A DNA stretch of 62,542 bases from positions 1-62,542 of the forward strand of contig ABYL01000032.1 of NCBI GenBank assembly GCA_000173575.1, written 5' to 3'. The notes beneath the pieces were generated by a model, which saw only the letters and a list, made by a program, of their open reading frames with translations, did no database searches and was not told where the DNA came from. Shown in pieces: positions 1 through 8,986 of the stretch. The first letter of the stretch is position 1. Each line of letters begins with the position of its first letter. Position numbers and translations under genes: made by a program. Origin of the DNA: Burkholderia sp. H160 (GTDB lineage: Bacteria; Pseudomonadota; Gammaproteobacteria; Burkholderiales; Burkholderiaceae).

Positions 1-339
1 CACCGGTGCCGGAGTCGGCGCAGGCTTCGGCACCGCGGCTGTCACCGGTTTCACGGGCGTGTGCGCAGCATGGTGCACCGGTACGACGGGCCGCACGGGA
101 GGCGGCACGGGCTTCGCAGGCGGTTGCGGTGGCTGCGGCAGTTGCGGTGCGGGAGCCGGTGCCGCCAGCGTGAGCAGCGTTGGCGGCGCCTCATGCGACA
201 CGGAAGTCACCCGGGTCGTATGCGTGAGCAGCGCAATCGTCACGCCGAGCACCAGCGCTTCCGCGGCGAGCGCGACGGCGGCGGCCGGCAACAGGCGCGT
301 TCGTTCCTGGACGATCCCGGAGGCGGGTACGGTTGCCAT
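1..339 (-). CDS. tonB: TonB energy-transducing protein, N-terminal part (cut by window edge)
   Basis: Only the first 113 codons are in the window. The protein begins MATVPASG and has a hydrophobic membrane anchor at about residues 17-40, followed by a very proline-rich stretch (many PAP, QPP and KPV units). That stretch is the periplasm-spanning rod of TonB proteins, which passes proton-motive energy from ExbB/ExbD to outer-membrane receptors. The C-terminal receptor-binding domain lies beyond the left edge and cannot be checked. The start codon sits one base after the exbD stop (TGATATG), so translation is probably coupled. It is the last visible gene of the receptor-exbB-exbD-tonB unit. The family call rests on architecture and context. 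Confidence 0.85.
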   Translation of the reverse strand, partial: MATVPASGIVQERTRLLPAAAVALAAEALVLGVTIALLTHTTRVTSVSHEAPPTLLTLAAPAPAPQLPQPPQPPAKPVPPPVRPVVPVHHAAHTPVKPVTAAVPKPAPTPAPV

Positions 340-340
340 A

Positions 341-745
341 TCAGTTCGCCACGGGTTGCGCGGCGAGCGCGATCTGCGACACGCCCGCGGCGCGGCACGC
401 GTCCATCACCGAAACGAGGTGCTGGATCTGCGCCTGCTTCGAGCCGGCAATCGTCACGACGGTGTGCGCGACGTCCGTGCGGGCGGCGAGCAGGGTCGTC
501 AATTCCGCAAGGCTCAGCGTGCGGCCGTCGACGGATAGACCGCCGTCGGTCGTGAGCGTTACCGTGACCTGCGGCGGCGGCAGCGATTGCGCCGTGGCGC
601 TCGACGGCAACTGTGAGCGCAGCCCCGCGTTCGGGATCATGTGCAGCGTGATCATGATGAAGAACACCAGTAGAAAGAACATGATGTCGATCATCGGGAT
701 GATCTCGATGCGCGCCTTTCGCGCCTCGAAATACTTCATCGTCAA
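341..745 (-). CDS. exbD: ExbD-type biopolymer transport protein
   Basis: This 134-residue protein has the ExbD/TolR layout: a short cytoplasmic N-terminus, one transmembrane helix at about residues 15-35 containing the proton-pathway aspartate (motif PMIDIMFFLLVF), and a periplasmic domain of about 95 residues. ExbD works with ExbB to energise TonB. The start overlaps the exbB stop by four bases (ATGA at 742-745) and the stop abuts tonB, so the three genes form a tight operon. It is distinct from the TolR copy at 17550-17996. The TonB partner downstream and the receptor upstream make ExbD much more likely than TolR here. Confidence 0.9.
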   Translation of the reverse strand: MTMKYFEARKARIEIIPMIDIMFFLLVFFIMITLHMIPNAGLRSQLPSSATAQSLPPPQVTVTLTTDGGLSVDGRTLSLAELTTLLAARTDVAHTVVTIAGSKQAQIQHLVSVMDACRAAGVSQIALAAQPVAN

Positions 746-1431
746 ACTCCCTGCGAGGCGAATTTGCCGACTACCGCGCGCGGCACTTCGTGCACCGGCT
801 TGACCGACTCATGCGTTCTGGCTGCGAGCCGGTTCACGAGCGCCGCCTTCACGGTTTCGAGCTGATGGACGACGCCCCTCACGCGGGTGTGCAGACCGTT
901 GAAGAACACGAGGCCGATCATCGCGACGAACAGGCCCGACGCCGTCGCGATCAGCGCCTCGGCCACGCCGCCCGTGACCTGGGTCGGCGCGTTGCCTGGA
1001 TTCGACAGCACCTGGAACGCGTTGAACATGCCGACGATCGTGCCGAACAGACCGAGCAACGGCGCGAGCGTGACGATCGTGTCGAGCACCCACAGGAAGC
1101 GGTCGATGTTCGGCGCTTCGCGCATGATTGCCTCATCAAGACATGCGTCGAGTTCTTCGCGCGACGTTTGACCGGCAAGCCGGCCGGCGACCTTCAGCAG
1201 GCTCGCCATCGGCAGCGCCTGAAACTGTTCGGCGCATGCCGTCAGCGAGGCGGCGTTCAGTTGTTCGAGGCGGTCGACCTGGTCGAGCACCGCGCGGCTG
1301 CCGCTCGACGCGCGTTGCAGGAACCACGAGCGCTCGATGATGATCGTCAGGGCGACGAACAGCATGGCGGCAATCACATACAACACGCCACCAGAATTGT
1401 TCGCGAGATGAAGCAGGTTATCGACAGTCAT
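742..1431 (-). CDS. exbB: ExbB-type MotA/TolQ/ExbB proton channel protein
   Basis: The 229-residue product has three membrane segments in the usual MotA/TolQ/ExbB arrangement. One is at about residues 15-33. Two are in the second half, around the motif LGLFGTIVGMFNAFQ (about 125-140) and a helix near residues 160-180 (SGLFVAMIGLVFF). It forms the inner-membrane channel with ExbD that drives TonB. It starts 14 bases after the receptor stop and overlaps exbD by four bases. The TolQ paralogue lies at 18007-18684. The adjacent receptor and tonB indicate a dedicated transport role rather than the Tol role. Confidence 0.9.
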   Translation of the reverse strand: MTVDNLLHLANNSGGVLYVIAAMLFVALTIIIERSWFLQRASSGSRAVLDQVDRLEQLNAASLTACAEQFQALPMASLLKVAGRLAGQTSREELDACLDEAIMREAPNIDRFLWVLDTIVTLAPLLGLFGTIVGMFNAFQVLSNPGNAPTQVTGGVAEALIATASGLFVAMIGLVFFNGLHTRVRGVVHQLETVKAALVNRLAARTHESVKPVHEVPRAVVGKFASQGV

Positions 1432-1445
1432 GAAAGAAGCTCCGT

Positions 1446-3617
1446 TCAGAAATCGGTGGACAGCGTCGCGACGAACGCGCGGCCCGGGATGGTCCAGTAA
1501 AGCGGCGTATTGTCCGCGGCGGTGTAGCCGGCCAGCGCATTGATGCTGGTGCGGTTGAACAGGTTGTCGATCTGGAAGCCGAGGCGCGTGTTATGCGTCC
1601 ACGGTGCAAGTCGGGCAAACGTGTACGAGCTGGCGAAGTTGGTGACCGCATAGCCGCCGATCGGCTGCGTGTTGCCGGTATCGCCGTACTGATGGCCGAC
1701 GAATTTCATCAGCAACGAACCGGCGAGCGGTCCGCGCTCATAGAGCACGCCGGCGGCGGCCGTCGATTGCGGCGCGTTGGGCATCCACGTATTGGTGCTC
1801 TTCTGTTTGGCCGAATTGAAGGTCAGATTGCCGTACAGGCTGAAGCCGTCGCCGACCGACAAGGTCGCCTCGGTTTCGACGCCCTTGTAGACCGAGCCGC
1901 CCGCATTCGAGAAGATCACGTTGTTGCCGACCGTGCGGCTCGTCACTGCATTGCGGAAGTTGATGTAGTACAGATCAGCGGCGACGGTCAGACGACCCGT
2001 TTTGTACGTCGTGCCGATCTGGTAGTTGTCGGTCTGTTCCGGATCGGGCTGTCCCGAGACGTTCGGATTGTTGACATAGAACACGTTCAGGTTCGGCGCG
2101 AGAAAGCCCTGCGCGTACTGCGCATAGGCGCTCCATTGCGGCGTGATCTGCTGATGCAGCGTCAGCGACGGCAGCACCTTGTCCCACGTGTGGCTGAAAT
2201 CGAGCGGCTCACCGGTCTTCTGGTTCATCGGCGTATCGATGCTGCGGTTGAACGACACGTACTTCAGTCCCGGCGTAATCGTCAAACCGTTCTGCAGTTG
2301 CCAGGCGTATTGCAGATACGGCTGGAACGTCAGCATCGTGTCGTTCATCGTGAAGTTCTGCGAGATGAACGCGAAGTTCAGCGACGAATCGACATTGAAG
2401 TTGTTGCGGAAGTTGGACTGGTGCGCGATCCACATGCCGGTCTGCAGCTTGCCCGGACCGAGCTGCCGCTCGAGCGCGAGGACGTCGCCGAACGCGCGGT
2501 AGTTATTGTTCATCTCCTGACCGGGCACGTTGTTCGGACCGAAGATCGTGCCGTTCGGCGTTTCACCGTTCGGGTCGAGCCCATTGAAGCCGTTGTGGTA
2601 GTAACCGTACGTATAGAGCTTGTTGTCGATCACCCACCCGGCGACCTGCGATTTCACGCCGATGTATTCGAAGTCCGTGTTGATCTTGTCGAAGTTGTAG
2701 CCGGAATAGGCCTGGCTCGTCGGATCCGCGCTCAGGCCGAAATTCGGACCGAACTGCTGAATCTGCGCGGCCGTCGCGCCGGACGAGAAGTTCTGGTGGA
2801 TGTTGTTGTAAGTCGCGAACAGCGTGAGCAGCGTGTTGTCGCCGATCGGTTTGTCGAGCTTGAAGTAGACGTTCTGACGGCGCTGGCCCGCGTTGGTCAG
2901 GTAACCGTCGCTGCTGCTCTGCGTATAGCCGACCATCGCGCGCGCGTCGCCCCATTGCTGCAGATAGCCGGTATTGAACTCGGCGCCCGCCTGCCACGTG
3001 TCCCAGCTGCCGTACGAGCCGAGCACCGAGAATGCCGGGGTTGCCGACGGATCTCTCGACTGCAGGGCGATCGTTCCGCCGAACGTGGCGAAGCCGATCT
3101 GCGAAGCGTCGCCGGGACCGCGGTCGACGATGATATTGCCGAGCACCCGGTTCGAGAAAAACGACGTCGAATGATGGGTGAAGTCATTGGTATCGCCAAA
3201 GGGGATGCCATCGAACGTGACGTTGTACTGACCATCCTGAAAGCCGCGAATAGACAGGCTCTGCGATTCCATCAGGCCGGAGCCGTTCGGACTGACATTC
3301 GACACGCTCGGCGCGATCTGCACGACCTCGCTGTAGTTCGCCGTCGGCGCGGTACTGTTTTCGATGTAGTGCCGGCTGATCACCGACTGCGGTTGGGTTG
3401 CGGTGAGTGAGCCTTGCGAGGGCGCCTGCGCCGGCGCTGACTGCACATTTCTGCTGGCGGCCGTGGCGCTGTTCGATGAGGAGGCGGCCGTGCTTTGCAC
3501 GGAGCCGAGATCGCCCGAGGTATCGGCATGTGAGATCTGTGCGCCGGTCGCACACAGTGTGGCAAGAACGAATTGCGTCAGCGGTTTCTTTCTAAGGGAA
3601 AAACTAACCCGTTGCAT
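1446..3617 (-). CDS. TonB-dependent outer-membrane receptor
   Basis: This 723-residue protein starts at MQRVSFSL. The start was chosen because AAAGGA precedes it at good spacing and it opens a clean signal peptide ending near ISHA-DT; an in-frame ATG 45 bases upstream is less likely. An alanine/serine/glutamine-rich linker leads into a plug domain (residues about 75-190, with LSIRGF and a glycine-rich GGTIAL segment). A 22-strand type beta-barrel follows, ending in the terminal aromatic residue (LSTDF) expected for barrel insertion. It imports a substrate across the outer membrane using the exbBD-tonB genes directly downstream. The layout suggests a siderophore, metal or small-ligand receptor, but the ligand cannot be read from sequence. 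Confidence 0.9.
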   Translation of the reverse strand: MQRVSFSLRKKPLTQFVLATLCATGAQISHADTSGDLGSVQSTAASSSNSATAASRNVQSAPAQAPSQGSLTATQPQSVISRHYIENSTAPTANYSEVVQIAPSVSNVSPNGSGLMESQSLSIRGFQDGQYNVTFDGIPFGDTNDFTHHSTSFFSNRVLGNIIVDRGPGDASQIGFATFGGTIALQSRDPSATPAFSVLGSYGSWDTWQAGAEFNTGYLQQWGDARAMVGYTQSSSDGYLTNAGQRRQNVYFKLDKPIGDNTLLTLFATYNNIHQNFSSGATAAQIQQFGPNFGLSADPTSQAYSGYNFDKINTDFEYIGVKSQVAGWVIDNKLYTYGYYHNGFNGLDPNGETPNGTIFGPNNVPGQEMNNNYRAFGDVLALERQLGPGKLQTGMWIAHQSNFRNNFNVDSSLNFAFISQNFTMNDTMLTFQPYLQYAWQLQNGLTITPGLKYVSFNRSIDTPMNQKTGEPLDFSHTWDKVLPSLTLHQQITPQWSAYAQYAQGFLAPNLNVFYVNNPNVSGQPDPEQTDNYQIGTTYKTGRLTVAADLYYINFRNAVTSRTVGNNVIFSNAGGSVYKGVETEATLSVGDGFSLYGNLTFNSAKQKSTNTWMPNAPQSTAAAGVLYERGPLAGSLLMKFVGHQYGDTGNTQPIGGYAVTNFASSYTFARLAPWTHNTRLGFQIDNLFNRTSINALAGYTAADNTPLYWTIPGRAFVATLSTDF

Positions 3618-3927
3618 GGAACTGCATCCTTTTCGCGAGTGGGGCGATGAACTGGAAGTCAAACGAGGCGGGATGCTATCAACCGTCCGTTAACGCGAAG
3701 TGATCGGTATCTTACGAACTTAAAGTTGCTATTACGGATGCCCGACATGAGCGCGATCCGCACTGAAGCTACGCGGCGCGCTCAGGTTTGTAAGTTTGTG
3801 GACACCGCTCATTCATACGGGCGCACTAGCATCGGCTGCACCGTTCAGGCGGTGAATCACGGTTTTTATGGTGTCGGCTGTAGCGCCGTGCCACTTCGCT
3901 TCAATCCATCTTCGTTCTCCGCACACA
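3618..3927. other. Divergent intergenic region between receptor and phosphatase genes
   Basis: About 310 bases separate the leftward receptor from the rightward phosphatase and must hold both promoters. I see a moderately AT-rich stretch at 3690-3735 but no convincing Fur-type palindrome. A longer in-frame extension of the phosphatase frame into this region lacks a signal peptide at its start and was not used. Confidence 0.5.
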
Positions 3928-4644
3928 ATGAAACGCTTTATCTGCATGCCGCTCGCTGCTTCACTCTTCGTCGCTGCAAGTGCAGCGAGTTACGCCGCAC
4001 CGTCCGCGGACGCAAGCTATCTCGACGCCCGTCAAATCCCGCTTGGCGTGCTGCTCGCGCCGCCTGCCGTCGACGGTTCCGAGCGCCAGTTGGCCGATCT
4101 CGATGCCGTGCTGAACGCACAGCGCAGCCGCACGCCGGAGCAGGTGGCTCGCGCAAAGGCGGACGCCACCAGGTCCGTGTTCCGTTTCGCGGATGTGCTC
4201 GGGCCGGACTTCAACGAAGCCGGTTTGCCGAAAGCCGCTGCGCTGTTCAAGGCCGTCGATCACGATGCCGAGCGCGTCGCAAAAAGCGGCAAGCAGTTCT
4301 TTAGCCGCGCGCGGCCCTTCGTCGCGAGCCGCGACGTGCAACCGATCGTGCCGAAGCGGCCCGGAGACGACTACAACTCGTACCCGAGCGGCCATGCGAC
4401 CTTCGGCTATCTGTGCGCGATCCTGCTCGCCCAGATGGTCCCTGAGAAGCGCGATGCGCTGTTCGCGCGCGGACGCGAATTCGGCATGAACCGCGTCGTC
4501 GACGGCGTCCACTATCCGAGCGATGTCGAAGCGGGCCGCATCGACGGAACGCTCGTTGCGGCAGCGCTCATGGCCAATCCGGATTTTCAGCGCGACTTTG
4601 CCGAGGCAAAGGCGGAAGTCCGCGCGGCACTGAAGCTCGACTAG
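3928..4644 (+). CDS. Secreted PAP2-superfamily (class A) acid phosphatase-like protein
   Basis: The start at 3928 (MKRFICM) opens a Sec signal peptide ending near ASYA-AP; the 238-residue length fits class A nonspecific acid phosphatases. The superfamily signature is present: KQFFSRARP (K-x6-RP), YPSGHATFG (PSGH) and NRVVDGVHYPSD. The last normally reads S-R-x5-H-x3-D, so Asn replaces Ser while Arg, His and Asp are kept. The family hydrolyses phosphomonoesters in the periplasm through a histidine nucleophile. The gene stands alone, divergent from the TonB receptor and about 140 bases upstream of a two-component pair that might regulate it, though nothing in the sequence proves this. Confidence 0.88.
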   Translation: MKRFICMPLAASLFVAASAASYAAPSADASYLDARQIPLGVLLAPPAVDGSERQLADLDAVLNAQRSRTPEQVARAKADATRSVFRFADVLGPDFNEAGLPKAAALFKAVDHDAERVAKSGKQFFSRARPFVASRDVQPIVPKRPGDDYNSYPSGHATFGYLCAILLAQMVPEKRDALFARGREFGMNRVVDGVHYPSDVEAGRIDGTLVAAALMANPDFQRDFAEAKAEVRAALKLD

Positions 4645-4782
4645 TTGCGCGTGAGAACGGTTTTCGGCTCGGCACGGGACGCGTCACGAAGCAGCAACAT
4701 GGTTATGTGATACTCCGCGCCCGCCCCGCTATTGACGTCACCGTTGATGCGGTGACGCACCACCACAGGAAACGACGTCCTC

Positions 4783-5505
4783 TTGGAAAGCAAAGCAGCG
4801 ATCAACTACCCCGCGGGGCGCAGACCCCGCATTCTCGTCGTCGAAGATGACGATCGTGTGAGGCTGGAAGTGTCCACCGCACTCGAGGACTACGATTTCG
4901 CAGTGGAAGGCGTATCGAGTGGCCATGCCGGCCTGTTGCGCGCGCTCAACGGCGATTTCGACGCCGTCGTGCTCGACCGGATGCTGCCCGACGTGGACGG
5001 TCTGTCGATCCTCTCCACGTTGCGCAACGTCGGCACAGAGACGCCGGTGCTGATACTGAGTGCGCTTTCGGCAGTCGACGAGCGCGTACGCGGCCTGCGC
5101 GCCGGCGGCGACGATTACCTGACCAAACCATTCGACAGTCTGGAACTGACCGCGCGCCTCAATGCGTTGCTGCGCCGCCGCTCTTCTTCGGAGCAAGCGA
5201 ATGTGCTCAGCGTCGGCGATCTCGTGCTCGATATGGGCACGCATCGGGTCCGGCGCGCGGGCGAGTCGATCGAGTTGAAGCCCCGCGAGTACGAGTTGCT
5301 CAAGTACCTGATGCTGCACACGGAGCAGCCGGTGACGCGCGCGATGCTGTTCGAGTCGGTCTGGAATTACCACTTCAATGTGCACACCAACGTGATCGAT
5401 ATGCACATTGGTCAACTGCGCCGCAAGATCAGTCTGAACGGACGGTTTTCGCTCATGATCCACACAGTCCGAAATGTCGGCTATGTCCTCCGTGCTGGCG
5501 AATAG
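4783..5505 (+). CDS. OmpR/PhoB-family response regulator
   Basis: The 240-residue product has a receiver domain (acidic cluster EDDD at 21-24, phospho-acceptor Asp65 in VVLDRMLPD, conserved Lys115 in YLTKPFD) and a C-terminal winged-helix domain (about 140-238) ending in VRNVGYVLRAGE, typical of OmpR proteins. The best start is a TTG at 4783, about 10 bases after AGGAAA; no ATG precedes the receiver domain in this frame. The 3' end overlaps the histidine-kinase gene by 32 bases, so the two are co-transcribed. Targets are unknown. The upstream phosphatase gene is a candidate because of proximity only. Confidence 0.92.
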   Translation: MESKAAINYPAGRRPRILVVEDDDRVRLEVSTALEDYDFAVEGVSSGHAGLLRALNGDFDAVVLDRMLPDVDGLSILSTLRNVGTETPVLILSALSAVDERVRGLRAGGDDYLTKPFDSLELTARLNALLRRRSSSEQANVLSVGDLVLDMGTHRVRRAGESIELKPREYELLKYLMLHTEQPVTRAMLFESVWNYHFNVHTNVIDMHIGQLRRKISLNGRFSLMIHTVRNVGYVLRAGE

Positions 5506-6865
5506 GCGCTGGCCGCGCCTGCCGGCGAGCAACGTCACGTGGCTGCTGATGGTGTTCGTCAGTTGCGCGGTCGTGCTGTTCGCGATGCTCTACTGGATGA
5601 TGCACACGTACCTGCTGCACGAGGTCGATGAACGGCTGCGCGGAGAGGTGGCCGAGTTCAGTTCGATTGGCCGCGCCGAGGCGATTGCCAATATCGCGGC
5701 GCTCAGCCGGCGTGACATCGCGAGTAGCCGGCCCTATGGCGTGTTCGATGCGGACGGCCGCTGGCTCGCCGGCAATATCCATGCGTTGCCGGCCGAGCGC
5801 GAACGCCAGCCGTTTTACTACACGCAGTCGATGGACGACGGGCCGCCGTCGCTGGACAGTCATTTCCGCGGCATCATCGTGCCGACGCGCAGCGGTTTGC
5901 GGATCGTCGTCGGTCACTCGATCGACGAGATCATTCATTTCGACCATACGCTCGTGAAGATCCTGTGGCTCGGGCTCACGCTGACGATTCTGCTCGCCGT
6001 CGGCTGCGGCGCCGCGCTTCACGCGCTGTCGAACCGGCGCATCCGCTCGATGAGTCTGACGGCACGCGAGATCATGGCGGGCCAGTTGAGCCGGCGTTTG
6101 CCGAATCGCGGCACGCATCACGATCTCGATCGTCTCGCGGAAATCGTCAACCTGATGCTCGATGAAATCGAGCGGCTCGTGGCCGAAGTCCGCGGCGTGT
6201 GCGCGGGCATCGCGCACGATCTGCGCACGCCGATGACGCATCTGCGCGCGGGGCTCGAACGTGCACGGCGGCGCTCGCATACCGTCGACGACTACGCAAG
6301 CGCCGTCGATACCGCGATCACACAGTCGGACGTCGTGCTGAACCGTTTCGCCGCGCTATTGAGAATCGCGGAGGTCGAAGCGGATGTCAGACGCGCGAGC
6401 TTCGGCGACGTATCGCTCGACACCATCTTGCGCGATGTCGCGGAGTTGTACGAACCGGTGGCGGAAAGCCGTCGTTTGACGGTCGCGGTGCTTGCGTCCG
6501 AACCGGTTTTCGCGCGCGGCGACGTGGACCTGCTATTCGGCGCGATCGAGAATCTGCTCGATAACGCGCTGAAGTTCACGCCCGGTGGTGGCGCGGTCAC
6601 GCTGCAAGCGGCGCTCGAGGCCGGAAGGCCGGTCGTGCAGGTCGCGGATACGGGACCCGGGATCGAGGCGGGCGAGCGCGAGGCGGTCTTGCGTCCGTTC
6701 TATCGCAGCAGTAGCGGGCAGGAGTCGGCGCCTTCGGGGCATGGCGTCGGCTTGAGTCTCGTGGCCGCGATCGCGCGGGTGCACGAGGCCGTCGTGGAGA
6801 TTCACGACAACTCGCCGGGCTGCAGAATCGTCTTGCGGTTCAATGCGGGACTGCCGGCGCGTTGA
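5474..6865 (+). CDS. Two-component sensor histidine kinase
   Basis: This 463-residue membrane kinase has transmembrane helices at about 22-42 and 163-183 flanking a periplasmic sensor region of about 115 residues. A HAMP-like linker follows, then the phospho-accepting His248 (GIAHDLRTPMTH), the N-box IENLLDNALKF (about 358-368), the G1 box ADTGPGIE (391-398) and the G2 box GHGVGLSLV (422-430). It phosphorylates the response regulator whose gene overlaps its 5' end. ATGs at 5474 and 5483 are both possible starts. The periplasmic domain shows no motif I can tie to a ligand. A strong terminator follows at 6883. Confidence 0.93.
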   Translation: MSAMSSVLANRRWPRLPASNVTWLLMVFVSCAVVLFAMLYWMMHTYLLHEVDERLRGEVAEFSSIGRAEAIANIAALSRRDIASSRPYGVFDADGRWLAGNIHALPAERERQPFYYTQSMDDGPPSLDSHFRGIIVPTRSGLRIVVGHSIDEIIHFDHTLVKILWLGLTLTILLAVGCGAALHALSNRRIRSMSLTAREIMAGQLSRRLPNRGTHHDLDRLAEIVNLMLDEIERLVAEVRGVCAGIAHDLRTPMTHLRAGLERARRRSHTVDDYASAVDTAITQSDVVLNRFAALLRIAEVEADVRRASFGDVSLDTILRDVAELYEPVAESRRLTVAVLASEPVFARGDVDLLFGAIENLLDNALKFTPGGGAVTLQAALEAGRPVVQVADTGPGIEAGEREAVLRPFYRSSSGQESAPSGHGVGLSLVAAIARVHEAVVEIHDNSPGCRIVLRFNAGLPAR

Positions 6866-6882
6866 GGTGAGACAAGTGGACG

Positions 6883-6920
6883 AAAAGAAACGACCTGCCG
6901 GATGGCAGGTCGTTTCTTTT
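6883..6920. terminator. Bidirectional intrinsic terminator between kinase and lipoprotein genes
   Basis: A perfect 17-bp inverted repeat (6883-6899 with 6904-6920) encloses a four-base loop GGAT. The outer stem is AAAAG on the left and CTTTT on the right, giving a U-run after the stem in both directions. It lies between the converging ends of the histidine kinase and the lipoprotein gene, so it probably serves both. Confidence 0.92.
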
Positions 6921-6936
6921 GAATCGACTCACTCGC

Positions 6937-8643
6937 TCAGGATTTCGGCACGATGGCGACGCCGCGCAGCGCCTGACCGAACGGTGCGGTCTGCATCACG
7001 GTGAATCCCTGCGCCGAGGTCACCGTCGAGCCGCTGATGCTCACCGTGATCTTGACGAGTTGGTTCGAGTCGGCGCCCGCATCGAACACGGTGCCGAGGC
7101 TGTTGCCGATCGTCGAGGTCACCGCGTAGATCGTGAACGAACCGTCGCTGTTGACCTGGCCCGTGATGTTGCGCAAACCGTCAGGTGTAGTCGTATAGCT
7201 CGCGCCCTTCGTGCCATACACACCGGTGCTGTCCGTCACCGTGTAGGCCGTGCCGAGGTTCAGGCCCGTCGTCAGATTGGTGAGCGGCTTCCACGTGCCG
7301 TTCTGGTTCTGATAGACCCACAGGCCGCCGCTGCCGCTCACCTGGTCGCCCGGCGTGCCGTCGCCTTCGTCAGAGACGAACATGATCGACGGATTCGACG
7401 CGGGAATCCACATACCGAACGGATAGACCGTGCCGGTCACCTGGCTCGACGACGTGAGCGCCGTCAGGTTGGTCGCGAGGGCCGTCGTGAAGCCTGGCAC
7501 GATCGTGATCGCGGCGTTTTGCGGCAACTTGCCGCCGTTGGCGAGCGCACCGGTCGCGCCCACCTGGTACACGGTGTTCACGCCGTTGCCGCCGCTGCCC
7601 TTGGAGACGTACATCGTGCCGTCCGGGCCGACGAAGAGGCCGCGGAGGTTGACGTCCTTGCCGGTTTTGTCGGCGGCTGTCGCGGGCGTCGTCGCCAGAC
7701 TCGTGATCGAGAATCCGAACTGGTCGCCCGTCGAGCTGCCGCCCGTGATCGAACCCATCGACGCCAGCGAGCACGCCGTTCCAGTCGGTGCGACCGTGTA
7801 TGTGCCGGTGCCCGTGCCGGACTGGAATGCGCCGATCACCTGCGAGAACGCACATTGGCTGCCGGGGGCGATGGATTGCACACCGGTATTCATCGTCAGC
7901 ATCTCGAGTTGCACCGTCGTCGGCTTCGGATTCTTGCCCGAATTGCCGGCATTGCCGACCATGTAGTACATGCCGTTGGCCAGCACCGTTGCGCGGCTGT
8001 TGTTGCCGGCGTACGCGTTGGTGTTCGTGAACGACAGGCTGTTATCAGCGAAATTCAGCTGCGCGACGGTACGGTAGGTCGGCGTCTGCACGTCGGTATT
8101 CGTCGTATCGACCACGCCCGGCGTATTCGAGTTCGAGATATCGGCCTGGTCGATCGACGTGTTGTAGCCGGTGAAGGTCAGCGATTTCTGATCCAGCGAC
8201 ACGTTCAGCGCGAGCTCGGACTTCGAGGCGAAGCTGGTGGCGAAATTCACGTTGCTTTTCGCGGCCTGCGCGGTGATGTCCAGCGTTTGCGACGGGCTCG
8301 TCGCGTTCGGTGCCCACTGATCGAGATAGGCTTCCGACGTCACGCCGAAGTTGCCGTCGTTCGCATCGTTGGTGAACACGTTCGGAAAGGTGCCCGGCGC
8401 GACAGCGGTCACCGGCGCTGCATTGGTGGTCGTGGGCGTCGCGTTGTAAGGCAGGGTGCCGCTTAGGGTGAACGCCGGGTCATAGGCGGTGCGCGAGACC
8501 AGCAGGTTGCCCGCCGTGTAGTTGCTTGCGGAAGTCGTGGGCGTCGTGGCCGGGGTGTTGCTCGTGTTTTGGGTGCTGCCGCCGCAGCCGTAGATAGCAG
8601 AGATCAGGACAGCAATCGGAAACGCCTTGAGGGTGGTTTGCAT
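6937..8643 (-). CDS. Large secreted lipoprotein of unknown function
   Basis: The 568-residue protein begins with a short lipoprotein signal peptide ending IYGC (Cys20), then a threonine/serine/asparagine-rich linker. The body is rich in Thr, Gly, Val and Asn, with repeated short hydrophobic strands and motifs such as GPDGTMYVSKGSGG, VYPFGMW and MFVSDEGDGTPGD. These resemble the blade strands of extracellular beta-propeller or NHL-like proteins. I do not recognise a catalytic motif. It is transcribed alone and leftward, with a strong terminator just past its stop and a divergent Tat-exported enzyme upstream. A similarly built lipoprotein is at 34136-35857. A beta-propeller fold is an inference from strand spacing, not a family match. 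Confidence 0.75.
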   Translation of the reverse strand: MQTTLKAFPIAVLISAIYGCGGSTQNTSNTPATTPTTSASNYTAGNLLVSRTAYDPAFTLSGTLPYNATPTTTNAAPVTAVAPGTFPNVFTNDANDGNFGVTSEAYLDQWAPNATSPSQTLDITAQAAKSNVNFATSFASKSELALNVSLDQKSLTFTGYNTSIDQADISNSNTPGVVDTTNTDVQTPTYRTVAQLNFADNSLSFTNTNAYAGNNSRATVLANGMYYMVGNAGNSGKNPKPTTVQLEMLTMNTGVQSIAPGSQCAFSQVIGAFQSGTGTGTYTVAPTGTACSLASMGSITGGSSTGDQFGFSITSLATTPATAADKTGKDVNLRGLFVGPDGTMYVSKGSGGNGVNTVYQVGATGALANGGKLPQNAAITIVPGFTTALATNLTALTSSSQVTGTVYPFGMWIPASNPSIMFVSDEGDGTPGDQVSGSGGLWVYQNQNGTWKPLTNLTTGLNLGTAYTVTDSTGVYGTKGASYTTTPDGLRNITGQVNSDGSFTIYAVTSTIGNSLGTVFDAGADSNQLVKITVSISGSTVTSAQGFTVMQTAPFGQALRGVAIVPKS

Positions 8644-8986
8644 TCTGTTTGCCTGAGTCGGGTGGGTGAAATTTCTTGAAAGTTGCAGCCGGTAATGCAG
8701 CTCGCGAGGCTACAAACCACCCGTGGCACAAACATGAATCGAAGATTACTAAAAGGACAAGAATCCGGCGGGGCGTTCCTGCTCGATCCATAGGATTTTC
8801 CCTCGCCAATTTTCAGGCGATCCCTACACGATTCCAACGTCAGGAAACATCAGTTTGTGTCGATAACACGGCAGGATATGTCTCTGCTGCACCAGTTCGT
8901 CGTCCGTCGACGCAAACGTTTGCTAGCAAGGGAACCCACCACTGGATCAGTTTTGTCAGCCACGGCCTCATAAACGGAATCGCGAT
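8644..8986. other. Divergent intergenic region, no gene seen
   Basis: These 343 bases lie between a leftward lipoprotein gene and a rightward alginate-lyase-type gene. Open frames in this stretch have no family resemblance. The region presumably carries two promoters; no clear operator or hairpin was recognised. Confidence 0.5.

Noticed and set aside
1593-3410. Plus-strand frame of about 600 codons opposite the TonB receptor
   Set aside because: Shadow frame; the minus-strand product has a signal peptide, plug and barrel motifs.
6919-8466. Plus-strand frame of about 515 codons opposite the large lipoprotein
   Set aside because: Arg/His/Ala-rich shadow of the minus-strand gene, without domains or a ribosome-binding site.
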